This document shows positions 24,701 through 35,756 of a stretch of 64,000 nt of DNA, one piece after another. The translations under genes and the position numbers were made by a program. The stretch comes from Xiphias gladius (taxonomy: Eukaryota; Chordata; Actinopteri; Istiophoriformes; Xiphiidae). A model generated the notes under the pieces. That model saw nothing but the letters and a program-made list of their open reading frames with translations. It was not told the DNA's origin and did not search any database. Positions within the stretch are counted from its first letter, which is position 1; each line of letters opens with the position of its first letter. The DNA lies in contig NC_053416.1 in the NCBI RefSeq assembly GCF_016859285.1, forward strand, positions 1,176,001-1,240,000. Reading direction: 5' to 3'.

Positions 24701-25359
24701 ATCTTAATAAAGAGGAAATTTTCAGAATGGTCAAATAAAAGGAGTTTCTGCATTATTTTCTGGTAATTGACTGTGGCAATTTATTAGAAGTTTTTTTGTG
24801 AATGTGAAGGCTTACGCTGATATAATTCCATATGTACTGTGAAAACATGGACATAATATTACCTAATTGTTGTTAGCATAATATTTATTTATGTACCTCA
24901 TTTACATCAAGATTTCAGCCCATTGCCATTCTCTAATAGTAGAGATTATACACTTTTTTCTATTATTCTTGAGAGAATACAACTGTGATATTACCTTATT
25001 TTTCTGAGCAGATTGGCCACTTGTTACCCAATATAAATTGTTCATCACTGAGATGTTCTGCCCCATTATTATTACCATATTACATGAATGAGACCTCAAA
25101 ATTACCAATATTCTAAGTATGAATTCCAAGAAATTACCATCTTATCATAGAGGTAATTACCATGGTATTATCTACCCTGTTCTTACCAGACTCCTTTTTA
25201 CCTCAATATTGTTAAACTGTAATCATAGACCATAATACAATATGTGTCCATACACTTGCGGAAAAACAATCCCCACCAGATCATAGACTATGGCATTCTT
25301 GGTACGCATTTTATGTTCTTCATAATAATAAATATACAAATAAATCTTGGAAAACTACC
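21791..25359. other. Gene-free stretch between the gypsy relic and OR-3
   Basis: About 3.6 kb with no gene I can support. Frames such as 22819-23058 (-) or 22882-23180 (+) show no domain. The interval around 24.85-25.2 kb is very AT-rich, with repeated 'attacc' and 'taccat' words. No named repeat was recognised. Confidence 0.45.
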
Positions 25360-26304
25360 TTACAATGATGGCGAAACCTTCTTGGACTCAAACAACTTTG
25401 AAAGGAATTTCCGTATCTCTTTAGACTGCACGCCATAAATAACTGGGTTGAGGCTTCCGGGGATGATATGAAACAGAATTGTACAGAGTACTCTGTAGTC
25501 TGAGTACTGGGGAAATCGATGTAGAAAAACGATAGACATTCCACTGAACATCATGATCAGATACAAAACCAGGTGAGTGCTGCAGGTCTTCAGGGCTTTA
25601 CTGTTCAGAGACTTGTTCCTACTGGTCAGACAGACTACTGTAATCTTAGCATAGGTGAGAACGATGCTGCCAATAGAGGAGGTGAGTAGAACCACAGTGA
25701 AAGTGAGGCCATAGACGTTATTGATGAACACACTCTCACAGGAGAGCTTAAACAGCGAGGCGTTGTCACAGAAGGGGTTGGTGATCAGAGTCCTGCATCG
25801 GTTCAGGCGTATGGTCAGACCGAGCAGAATCCCGACCAAAACAAAGGCCACTCCCCAGGCAGAAACTGTCAGCTTGATCACCATTTTGTTGGTCATGATG
25901 GCAGCGTAGCGCAGGGGGCTGCAGATGGCCACATATCTGTCAAAGGCCATAATCATCAGGACTGTGTGGGAAGTGGTACCGAACATGTGTGCGGTGAAAG
26001 CTTGGACCACACACTCATAATAACCGATGAGGCGTTCAGAGGGAGGACGCAACATGTCAATGAGCAAACGGGGAACCGTGATTGAATTTCCAACAACGTC
26101 ATTGACTGGCAGGTTGCAAAAAAGCAGGTACATAGGCTGATGAAGGTTTTTGTCAATGAACACCAGAAACACAATGCCAACATTTGTGACCATTATAAAC
26201 ATATAGGAGAAAAAGAGGAAGAGAAACATAGGGTATGTTGAATCCTTTGAGACAATCAACCCCTCCAGCTGAAGAGTGAAGCTGTTGAAGGTGTAGTTTT
26301 CCAT
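25360..26304 (-). CDS. Odorant receptor, MENY subfamily (OR-3)
   Basis: Intact OR of 314 residues starting MENYTFNSFTLQLEG, with all family landmarks ([53 protein letters not shown]). The ATG sits four bases after a splice acceptor (ttctttcag). The gene is chimeric. From the ATG to the end of TM3 its DNA is identical to OR-4 (30.0 kb), and the identity ends just upstream of the ATG. The upstream flank and the TM6-TM7 end match OR-5 (35.8 kb) instead. One odd change is TVSAWG where paralogues have TVAAWG. It is the proximal member of the duplicated pair OR-3+OR-4 / OR-5+OR-6. Confidence 0.94.
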   Translation of the reverse strand: MENYTFNSFTLQLEGLIVSKDSTYPMFLFLFFSYMFIMVTNVGIVFLVFIDKNLHQPMYLLFCNLPVNDVVGNSITVPRLLIDMLRPPSERLIGYYECVVQAFTAHMFGTTSHTVLMIMAFDRYVAICSPLRYAAIMTNKMVIKLTVSAWGVAFVLVGILLGLTIRLNRCRTLITNPFCDNASLFKLSCESVFINNVYGLTFTVVLLTSSIGSIVLTYAKITVVCLTSRNKSLNSKALKTCSTHLVLYLIMMFSGMSIVFLHRFPQYSDYRVLCTILFHIIPGSLNPVIYGVQSKEIRKFLSKLFESKKVSPSL

Positions 26305-29300
26305 CAACCTGAAAGAACAAAACAGTTCTCTTAAGGTCACAGGTAATGCAATGTAGGTAGTACGTGGGTGTCTGACAAACCTGAAACTTTAAGTTTGTAA
26401 GTATGGAATATAAATACACACACACGCACAGTGTATTTGTCATTTCTTCAAATCATCATAAAAAGAATGAAAGTGGATACAAGTGAATAAGCGATACATT
26501 ACATTACTTTACAGTTTGACTGTGATCAGACTTTATACCTACTACGAGTGTCTCCGACTTCAAACTCTTGTCTTCTCTTTCTTGTGTCCCTGCCCATTGT
26601 TGATAGTATCTACCAGCTCCGATCAAGATCTCCTCCGTTTTATAGACATGATTTTATCTCTTGGGGAATCAGCTGTGTCAGATTATATGTGATGCAACAT
26701 TAAGAAATGATTATGCTGCAACGTGCGACTTTTAGCTCTGAGACAAGCGAGAGTAAGCTCGCCCTGTTCACCCTTCCTACCACCAAAACTTTTCAGTCAC
26801 CTTAAAGGTTAAACTTCAGGTGTCTTACAATTGCAAAACCATGACAGGCGATCAGTCATTCACCGGGTATTGAAGATTTAGTCCAATTTGGACGATGCTG
26901 TTCTCACCCATATACTGTACTAAATTTTTATTATTATATTAGCACAAGTAAGAAATGAACGGTGACAATTATAATATTTCAATCAATAAACAAGACAATT
27001 ATTAATGCTAACACATATAATAAGCAGCCTTACTATCAACCTGCGTGCCAAAGCCAGGAGTAGCATCCGTGGCCTGTGCCATCTAACTCTGGTACAGGAA
27101 AGGATCTGGCGTCCTGAAGCACCCCAAGCAGTAGCTTTACTACTCCATCACTGCATGCACTACTAATAGTAAGTTTCACTTTGTAACAATTCCCAAGTGA
27201 TTTTTACCTCGTTGTCAAGCTGAAATGCTTCCGTCTCAGTGAGCGCCTTTTGTCAGAGTCGGACAGATTGAGAGAGGCGTTGCAATTTTGTCGAAGTAGC
27301 GTCTACAAAAACTCAAATGAGACACGGTACAACAGATTTGGTCATTCATTCTCTGGACAGACCTAATCTTTATCAGAACAATCAAACCTTTCTGGCTGGA
27401 GCTTTTCACGGGGTAGGGCTCACATACTGCCCACAGTGGATCTCATTTTAATGGTATCGAGAGCCTTTGCCATACTGGGCAGATGTCCTTGTCCCGAGGT
27501 TTTAGGGAAGTGTGAAAAGACAACTCCCAAGTCAGCGGCACATTGGCACTGTTAACACAGTTTTGCCTCGCATAAAGGATCTGACAGCCGACTGGGGCCT
27601 TTGTGTTTTACAGCACATTTCCTGGATGGTTCAGTCTCGGCACTCTCGTCAACCCCGTTTCAACCAGCAGCAGGCAGCTGTTGTCACTGTCACTGGGATT
27701 TCTCTTACTTCCCAAACTGTAGCATTCCTGTGATTTTTCCTCAGTTTTAGCAGAATAGACAGAGAAAACATATATGGATTGAAAATAAAGTGTCTAAAAC
27801 CCACCCAGCAAACAGAGAAGCCAGACAGTGGTTTTTCCCCTTTAGGCCCCTCTGTTTGTACACAGGCAGGCCCAACTGTGGTCAGGCCTGTGGTGTAGGT
27901 TATCGCCCAGACAAGGCAACTTGAGTTTTTGGGGGCAGATTTGGATTTGCCCACAGAAAACCCATACACAGTTCACATTGTTTGTCTCACGTGTCTGTTT
28001 GTCCACTGAACTGTTTCCCTGCAGTGTGGGGAAATTCTTGTTGGTTCTTTTCTGGAGGTTCCAAGGTCTAAAGTCTTTCCCAAGGTCGAAACATTCACAC
28101 TGGCTCGTTTTTAATTCTGTTTACCGACCATGTGTTCTTTCTGCTTCTTTACACTGTTGTCGTTTTCGCTGTATGTAAAAGGAATGCATGACAAAGTTGT
28201 TGCGTAAAAATGGCGTTTCAGCAACTGCATTTATCATTATGATTTATTACTTTAACTTTATAGAGACTAAGCCCTTATACACAGCACGTTCACAGCCACA
28301 GTGTCATATTACAGGGTCAGCAGCACTGTCTGTTATCATTGTCCAGTTTGCAGTTTAATATACAGTCCACAGTCTTACATATGATTCAAGACTCACTCCG
28401 GCTGGGGAGTGTCACTGTTGTTCTTGCTCACTTGGCACTACTGAAGCCGTCCTCTAAACACTGAACAAAAACAGCGCATGCATTCAACACGGCCTCTAAT
28501 ATTAGTGCAAATGTTTTCTTCAGTAAACATCTGGAGGAAGATTCAGACATTTCACAGTCTGCGTTAATCTTGCACTCATTTCTATAAACAGCGTTTAAAC
28601 AGAACACGATAGCCGTCCAACAGCAACATTAATATTGCATCCATATCCACAGCCTTTGATATGTGACATTAGCTTATCTATCTTGAAGTGTTACGGCACA
28701 CTTGTTTGGATGTTGTTTTCTTCCCCCCGGCCGGTTTTCTGCTGCTTGTTATTTCTGCCTGTATTTCAGGCAGCGCTGACCGACTGATGCATGCAGGTAT
28801 TAGAACAAGAAAGCACTTTGTTAGAAACAGTAACGAGTTCATTTGCTCATTCGTCTCTTTCGGTTTATTAGATATGTTTTTATTCTTTAAAGAAAAATGA
28901 TGGTTTATCACAACCTAGGTTTTGTCTTTGTAGGTTCAGCCGTTGGTTCTATCGGCTATGAGAATGTATGAACCTAAGTAATATCTTAGAGCTCGGGACC
29001 TGGTGTCTGATCAGACAAACTGGCTATTTTACCGAAGTAGCTCTCTATTTGGAGGTAAAACCAAAAGTGATCATCCCCATAATGTCAGTAATAGTCCCTC
29101 GACACAATTTGTAATAAACCCTAGTTTTCTGTTTACGGCAATCGTAATACATTTCGCCAGAGTTTTTCATTTTAAAAGTTACTCTTTATTCAGTTGTCAT
29201 CTTGTTTATGATTTGAAGAAAGGGTCAACAAAAAATGTCATCATAGTTTTCACTTAGGAAATGAACACAGTCTCTGACTGTACTGACTTCAGGCAGCCAG

Positions 29301-30655
29301 TAGCAGTGGAAGAGGGGAATGCCACAGACATAAAACACATTCACAAATGAAAACTCAAAAAACATGGTACTTAGAGTTGTCTGTCAACCCTCCCATCAAC
29401 ATCTCATCACACTGAAATAATCTGAACGAACTTCTTTAAATAGCTGCTTTACGTGCATACATGTCAAGAATCAGAATATGGCCCATCACAACTTTTACTT
29501 GCACAATAATGTTCACTCCACAATATTCAATACTGGATCTACTGACGGGCAAGAACACTTAAACCGAGCCAAAATAAATCAAAGCAGGAATCAGGAAAAG
29601 TGAACTTGCGTTTTCAGCAGTTGGAGCATTAGTACCACCAGGTCAGTGTAATCTTAACACAGAGTTAAGTAAATACCACTTCACAAATAAGAAGAAATCT
29701 TCACAGTGGCCTTTTGCATGGCTCTATCACAGTGGTGTTGACTCAGTTCTGATGCCACCTTTGTCTTAAAAAAAGAGAGGTATTTGGAATTTCTCTGAAC
29801 CTGTGTTTACACAGATCCCAAATATAAATGGACTCTTTACGTGAAGTAGTGGACAGTTTTTACACTTATAAACGGGACTCTAGTTTTGAACAACAAAACT
29901 ATTCACATATACAGAGAAAACATGTCCTGTGTTTTTATTTGACTTGAGATCGTGCTGTATTCTTGGACTCTGTATTTACTCTATATATGACTTGTCTATT
30001 TATGTTTCCACAAATGTCAGTGAATGTCACAAAAAACAAATATTTATTTTTTACTTGAGAGCAAACATTTTTTGCACTGAAACATTTCAAATAGGAATTT
30101 CTGTATCTCTTTAGACTGCACACCATAAATAATGGGGTTGAGGCTTCCAGGGACAAGGACAAACAGAATGGCAGAAAGTTTCCTATAGTCTGGGTACTGA
30201 GGGAAGCGATGCAAAGTTATGATAATTACTCCACTTAATATCATGATCAGATACAAAACCAGGTGAGTGCTGCAGGTCTTCAGGGCTTTACTGTTCAGAG
30301 ACTTGTTCCTACTGGTCAGACAGACTACTGTAATCTTAGTATAGGTGAGAACGATGCTGCCAATAGAGGAGGTGAGTAGAACCACAGTGAAAGCAAGGCC
30401 ATAGATGTTATTGATGAACACACTCTCACAGGAGAGCTTAAACAGCGAGGCGTTGTCACAGAAGGGGTTGGTGATCAGAGTCCTGCATCGGTTCAGGCGT
30501 ATGGTCAGACCGAGCAGAATCCCGACCAAAACAAAGGCCACTCCCCAGGCAGCAACTGTCAGCTTGATCACCATTTTGTTGGTCATGATGGCAGCGTAGC
30601 GCAGGGGGCTGCAGATGGCCACATATCTGTCAAAGGCCATAATCATCAGGACTGT
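26285..30655. repeat. Segmental duplication, proximal copy
   Basis: About 4.37 kb, nearly identical to 36682-41050 at an offset of 10395-10398 bp. Differences I can see are single bases and small indels. Examples: 'ccctgttcaccc' here versus 'ccctggtcaccc' in the other copy, 'tactccatcac' versus 'tactccgtcac', and 'ttttaccgaagtagc' versus 'ttttgcagtagc'. It spans the OR-3 promoter and first exon, the intergenic DNA and the 3' two-thirds of OR-4. No extra gene was found in the intergenic part. A degenerate fish repeat lies near 27.78-27.97 kb ('cccacccagcaaacagag', 'cccacagaaaaccc'). Confidence 0.9.
26308..26700 (-). promoter_or_regulatory. OR-3 promoter and non-coding first exon (candidate)
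   Basis: On the - strand: an EBF/Olf1-like TTCCCCAAGAGA (26657-26668), TATA-like TCTATAAAAC (26637-26646), a leader with GACACAAGAAAGAGAAGAC, and a donor GTAG|GTATAA closing the exon at 26539. The intron runs 26538-26309. The whole block is repeated almost unchanged upstream of OR-5. Confidence 0.55.
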
Positions 30656-30994
30656 GTGGGAAGTGGTACCGAACATGTGTGCGGTGAAAGCTTGGACCAC
30701 ACACTCATAATAACCGATGAGGCGTTCAGAGGGAGGACGCAACATGTCAATGAGCAAACGGGGAACCGTGATTGAATTTCCAACAACGTCATTGACTGGC
30801 AGGTTGCAAAAAAGCAGGTACATAGGCTGATGAAGGTTTTTGTCAATGAACACCAGAAACACAATGCCAACATTTGTGACCATTATAAACATATAGGAGA
30901 AAAAGAGGAAGAGAAACATAGGGTATGTTGAATCCTTTGAGACAATCAACCCCTCCAGCTGAAGAGTGAAGCTGTTGAAGGTGTAGTTTTCCAT
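30044..30994 (-). CDS. Odorant receptor, MENY subfamily (OR-4)
   Basis: Intact OR of 316 residues starting MENYTFNSFTLQLEG. It has the usual motifs ([48 protein letters not shown]) and a distinctive C-terminus ending KKCLLSSKK. That C-terminal part, from TM6 on, is identical in protein to OR-6 at 40.4 kb. The TM1-TM3 part is identical in DNA to OR-3. The core mixes a NPFCDN...CESVFINN type (as in OR-3 and OR-6) with NIYGLAF (as in OR-1 and OR-2), suggesting a conversion join near residue 196. A splice acceptor-like stretch precedes the ATG (tttttcag). Confidence 0.94.
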   Translation of the reverse strand: MENYTFNSFTLQLEGLIVSKDSTYPMFLFLFFSYMFIMVTNVGIVFLVFIDKNLHQPMYLLFCNLPVNDVVGNSITVPRLLIDMLRPPSERLIGYYECVVQAFTAHMFGTTSHTVLMIMAFDRYVAICSPLRYAAIMTNKMVIKLTVAAWGVAFVLVGILLGLTIRLNRCRTLITNPFCDNASLFKLSCESVFINNIYGLAFTVVLLTSSIGSIVLTYTKITVVCLTSRNKSLNSKALKTCSTHLVLYLIMILSGVIIITLHRFPQYPDYRKLSAILFVLVPGSLNPIIYGVQSKEIQKFLFEMFQCKKCLLSSKK

Positions 30995-31404
30995 CAACCT
31001 GAAAAAACAAAACAATGATGTCACGAAATCCACGTATAAGAGATCAGTTTCTGAAATAGTGATGATTCCCCAACCAAATTAAAATAATCAGCTTTCCTGG
31101 GATCCTAGGGAAACATATTGTACAGTACATAGTTTCTGTGAAATAAATTATATCCTATATAATACTTCTACGTGTCTTTTGGTATGTTCTGCTGTGAAAG
31201 CTGAATAACCTCTGAGAAAAGTATTAGTCTAAGAACCAGAACCAGTCTAAGCTGGTTCAACGAATCATTAAATTCGTAACAGCTGGGGCTGAAGAGCTGA
31301 CTGCTCTCCACGTACTGTATATTTGACTTTGATCAAACATTCTGAGAAAAATGTATGAAAAATAAGAAAACAGAAACACTTTCTTGTAGATCAGTAATAC
31401 TTAC

Positions 31405-31560
31405 TTTTAGCAGGTCTGGTTTCAATCTTGCATCTCTTTCTCGTGTCTCCCCTCTCACTGCTGATAATATCAACCAGCCCCAATCAAGAGCTACTCTGAT
31501 ACAATGTTTTATAGACGTGATTTTATCACTGGAGAGTCAATTATCATTACCTCAAATATC
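31405..31560 (-). promoter_or_regulatory. OR-4 promoter and non-coding first exon (candidate)
   Basis: On the - strand: a homeodomain-type core TAATTG (31538-31543) next to an EBF-like GACTCTCCAGTG (31527-31538), TATA-like TCTATAAAAC (31506-31515), a leader with GAGACACGAGAAAGAGA, and a strong donor A|GTAAGTA ending the exon at 31405. The layout is the same as upstream of OR-2, OR-3 and OR-5, but more diverged. Confidence 0.5.
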
Positions 31561-31869
31561 TAATGATGCAACATTAGGAAATCACTATGATGGCCATTGC
31601 AACTGTCATCAAGCTGCGAACTGCAAGCCCTCAATTCTAACAACGTTTGTTTTGCAAGTTATCCGGCTTTCAAATCTCAATTTAAGGTATCTCACAATTG
31701 TAAATCCACTACAGATGACAGGACATGTACATTGTGCATGTACTCTGATTTGGAGGATTCCCCTCTTCCTGCCCCAGACTTATGCTCTGGACTGAGACTG
31801 TATATTTTTAGTCTTTTTGAAAAAAATGAATATTAACATAAGCCGATAATTAAAAGGGAAAACTTCTGT

Positions 31870-32015
31870 ATCTGTCCTCACATTCACCTAAGGGCAATTC
31901 AGTTAGGAATCACCAATCAACTTAACCTTCAAGCTTTTGGACAGTGGGAGGAAACCGGACCACCAGGAGGAAACCCACGCAGGCACAAGGAAAACAAGCA
32001 AACTCCAGTTGGAAA
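31870..32015. repeat. Teleost retroposon-like repeat fragment
   Basis: Contains 'ctaagggcaattcag', 'aatcaccaatcaactt', 'gggaggaaaccggacc' and 'gaggaaacccacgcagg'. This is a very common fish repeat, recognised by wording from memory. Confidence 0.65.
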
Positions 32016-33782
32016 AGCCCCAGTTGGCCATCAGCTTCTGTAGCTCCGAGCGTGTTTGTAGGCGAGTGATGAACCCAGTCTGATGTGTCCTTTGTTTTTA
32101 CATGGATGGCATTTCATTCCTCAAATTGGCATTCATCTAGCTCGTGCGCTTTGGTGATGCATCTGTAGCGGGGCCCTCCATTCGCCCATGTCTCTGGAAA
32201 ATGACTCTCTCAATTGCTTTAGCCTGAAATGACGTCTGTGACCATCATGGAGCTTTGTGTTTGTCACTTCGTTTGCTGATCTCATTATATTCTACAGATG
32301 GCGTCAAATCTCTGGTTTAAGCTGCATTTGGCGTTCAGTCGTGGTGAGCAATTCACTTTTTAACTTGCACACCATTTCTTCTTTTAAAAGTTAATTCAAA
32401 AACACATCAACCATGCAGGCTAGCCATTGATGTGGTGATTCACTTATAGAATCACTTTCTCTCTGCTTTCTGGATATAAATTTACTGTGGAAATGATTTC
32501 GCAGGAAGTCAATTAACTTTGACAACTTTTTTCTAAAACACAGCCTTTGATTTCACGTCATCGATAATTCTTTCATCTAGTTTAACCGGTAAAGGTGAGA
32601 TAAGATGATATCTGAGTGAAATTGTTTGTCTGTCGTCATTATTTTGTATCAGCTCTGATAATTATACTTCATCTCTCTATTGACCATTGTCAGATAATCC
32701 ACGTAGATTATTTTGTCAGATTTCAGTTGCCTCTATTCCTTTTCAGTTCTTCTAAAGTCTATATTTACCTTTGGCATAGAGGTTGCACAGTTCCAGGCTA
32801 CATTGGTTTTTCTTGGTAGCCACAACATTTATTGTACACATTAGTCAGTGACAGTTGCGAAATGACTTATTTAGGGCGCCCTTGGATAAGGAAGTAAATG
32901 TTCCATTAAATCTTCCAAGAGACAATGTTGCATTGCTCACAGTTAGACCGCTGCATGAATCTCTCCTAGTTGAATCATCAGGACAAAAGATGAATTGTGT
33001 CAGAAAACATCTCGTTCTCTCATAAAAAGTCAAAGGTACAACCCTTAAACTGAAAAAAAAAACCCCAACGTAATCCACAAAGCCTGTAGTGCATTGTGGT
33101 AAAAACCACCCACATCAACAATCTTAAAATTCTGTTACATTTGCCACTAACGGCTGAGGGAAGGTAGAGATTACGGTGTTGAGAAAACTGACAGTACAAT
33201 CTGCAATTTATGTCAGTTTACTATTGGATTCTTTTGGATTAACTCAGCAGCTGTTTTCACTTATTCTGTCTGTACAGTCTCAAAAAGACACATAATGTTA
33301 AGAAATCACCATGTCAGCTTTTCTGGGGGCCTTTCTAAGACCTGGGATATTACCAATTCAAGGGTACTGCCTCGGCGGAGTGACCCTTGACTGGCCTTGC
33401 CTTGTGGGAAGTGGTGCTGAACATGTGTGACAGTTATTTGGAGCTATGATCTCTAGCAATTGTCCAACCACCACATAGAACATAGTCATTATCTTGCTGT
33501 TGATCATGGTGAAATTATTGAACTGTTTTCAGCCCTAAATATCTTGTTAATCTCTGAATATCATCATCGGGCCCATGAGTTTACTGCCATACAGGAGGAA
33601 AACTTATTTTCTTCATGTACGGTGTTTTCTGTCACCTGTGTTAACATAACGTGCCAACGAGAACCTACCGTATGTTAATTTGTGTGCAGCATAAAAAGTA
33701 ATAATTTAGTGTTGAGTTCCTCTTGAGGTCTTTAAATTTCTCCATGGGTTTGCCCCTTTACCTCAGCAATTTAAACAAAAGA
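32016..33782. other. Gene-free stretch
   Basis: About 1.8 kb with no gene or clear element that I can support. Confidence 0.45.
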
Positions 33783-34378
33783 TACAATGGCTTCAGGTAG
33801 TATTCAGACCCCTTCACTTTTTTATAGTTTTAATGGATAAAACTGCCATTTTGTCCATCAGCCTTCACTCAATAACTCAGAATGACAAATTGAAAACATG
33901 TTTTCAGAAATGTTTGAAAATTTCTTGAAAATCAAAAACTGAAATCTACCTTTTACAAAATCATTTAGACCCTTTGCTGTTGCACAGCAAATTGTGGTCT
34001 GGTGCTACCTGCTGGCTTATTATCCTTGAGATGGCTGTAGAACTTGATTGGAGTCCACCTGTGGCAAATTGAACCGATTGGACATAGTTTAGAAAGGCTC
34101 ACACCTGTGTGTGTGTGTATAAGGCCCCTTAATTCACACTGCATCTCAGGACTTATCCTGAGATGCAGTGTGACCCATGGAGTCCAAGAAACTCTCTGTA
34201 GACCTCTCAGATAAAACTGTGGTGAGGCACAGATCAGGGCAACACCAGCTGTAAAGCTTTGAGCGCTCCCAGGAGCACAGTGGCCTCAATGGCAATTTTA
34301 TCCATTTACAATTAAACATGCAACACAATAAAATGTTCAAAAAGTCAAGGGGTCTGAAAACTTTCTGAGGCCAGTGTA
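33783..34378. mobile_element. Non-autonomous Tc1/mariner element with intact ends
   Basis: 596 bp including a TA at each end, the Tc1 target dinucleotide. The left end reads TACAATGGCTTCAGG..., and the right end (reverse complement) TACACTGGCCTCAG.... Both continue into TTCAGACCCCTT(C/G)ACTTTTT, so the terminal inverted repeats are clear. The inside has typical Tc1 sequence ('cttgattggagtccacctg', 'gaggcacagatcaggg', 'gagcacagtggcctc'). The transposase gene is missing, so this is an internal deletion derivative. A perfect hairpin sits in the middle. Confidence 0.85.
34135..34172. repeat. Perfect 17-bp hairpin inside the Tc1 element
   Basis: The arm cacactgcatctcagga (34135-34151) and its exact reverse complement (34156-34172) are separated by the four-base loop ctta. 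One arm resembles the usual Tc1 sequence at this place. The other looks like an inverted copy of it. Confidence 0.9.
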
Positions 34379-35200
34379 TGTTCCAACCAGGTCACTTTGA
34401 TCATTGCATGGTCATTTACTAGCCATCCCTACAATGTGTTTTAACCTTCCGTCCTTTGGCAACTTTATTTATCCTTGTAATACTTCTGCTCTGTATTGAT
34501 TTGCTTTCTAGATATGTGAGAGGTTAATGATGATTCCATTGTCTATGAATTATCACAGTTTATTAATGAGAAATTCACATCGATAATTCACATTTGTTTC
34601 TCTCACAAGCCCATTTTTTCTCTAGAGGTCCCCACGTCTTAAGTAGATTTGAGCTATCAACAAAATTGCGATACAGAACTGCCATAGGTACGGTATGTCT
34701 GAGGGAGACTAGAAAGGGTAAAACCATTACTGTTGCTGTTGTATTGATGTGATTTCTTCTGTGGGTTTTGTTCTATACCTGACGAAGTCTGATATGTTCT
34801 GTATTAGAATGATGCCAATAAACCAATAACCATTGAATCAAAGACATAGTTAGTCCACCACAGAGCAGTAACAAGTTAATTATTTATCAGTTAATGTCTT
34901 GGTCACAATTCTATTAACAGCAAACTTAAGGGATCCTTATGAAAATATGTTAAAGCAACCATTATATTTTTTAACTGTCAAATATCAATATTGGTATTGG
35001 CAACTAAAACATTCACACTGGCTATTCTCTCACAGTATAAACCAAATCACAAGACAACCATAAATTTACCTAACAGCTAAAAATAACATAGTAGTAGAAA
35101 TAGGTGTATATGCATTTCAGAGCCCTGTTTTATGGTTTTTACATGGAAACTACCATGTGGGTCTGCAGGTAGGAAACGTAAGCATTTAAATCGAGACATC
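34379..35200. other. Gene-free stretch
   Basis: No gene and no clear element seen. Confidence 0.45.
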
Positions 35201-35204
35201 TGTA

Positions 35205-35670
35205 CATGTTGTTTTACGGTTAGGCTGTGCCTTCCCTTCATTCCCAATGTTTTCCCTGTTTTCCGCTTCCTAGTGCTTCATGTTCGTTCCCAGTTTGCCT
35301 GTCTCCCGGTCTGTGTGTGTGTGTCTGCTGGACGTGGTGGTCCGGTCCTCCTCCAGTTCTCAATCATCCCGTGCACCTGAAGCTCGTCCAGTAATCAACG
35401 CCTGCAGTACAAAGACCCCGCCTCTTCAATCCACTCTTCACCAGATTGTTCTGTTCAACACTTTGGTAACAGGCAATGATCCCTCCACAACACCACAGTT
35501 GATTGTAGAAGATGGACCCATGTGGGTTTTCTGTAGGAAAGCCCAGCTGTGGGATGCCTACACAAAACCAACATGGGCCCAAAAGGGGAAAACTCCAATG
35601 AGCTCTGAAAGGCTAAACCTACAGAAGCACCATGTGGGTGTTCTGTGGGGAACCTTAATCTCTGGTCCAA
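35205..35670 (+). repeat. LTR-like fragment followed by degenerate tandem fish repeat
   Basis: The part at 35205-35470 is C/T-rich and shares 'cactcttc(a/g)ccagattgtt' with the leader of the gypsy relic near 19.65 kb, so it may be a solo LTR fragment. The part at 35505-35665 has two diverged units around 'ccatgtgggt(t/g)ttctgt(a/g)gg' and 'aacatgggcccaaaag'. It resembles the repeat near 27.8-27.97 kb. Classification is tentative. Confidence 0.4.
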
Positions 35671-35756
35671 TCACAAGGAACAATCACAAGAATATTTGGT
35701 TCATATTTTATGTCATTTCTGTTGATATATGTACAAATAAATCTTGAAATTCGTCT

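Noticed and set aside
25721-25909. Antisense frame repeated within several OR genes
   Set aside because: It is preserved only because the OR core DNA is homogenised. It has no features of its own.
28678-28911. 77-codon frame conserved in both duplication copies
   Set aside because: It is conserved only because the whole block is a recent duplicate. No domain or start context supports it.
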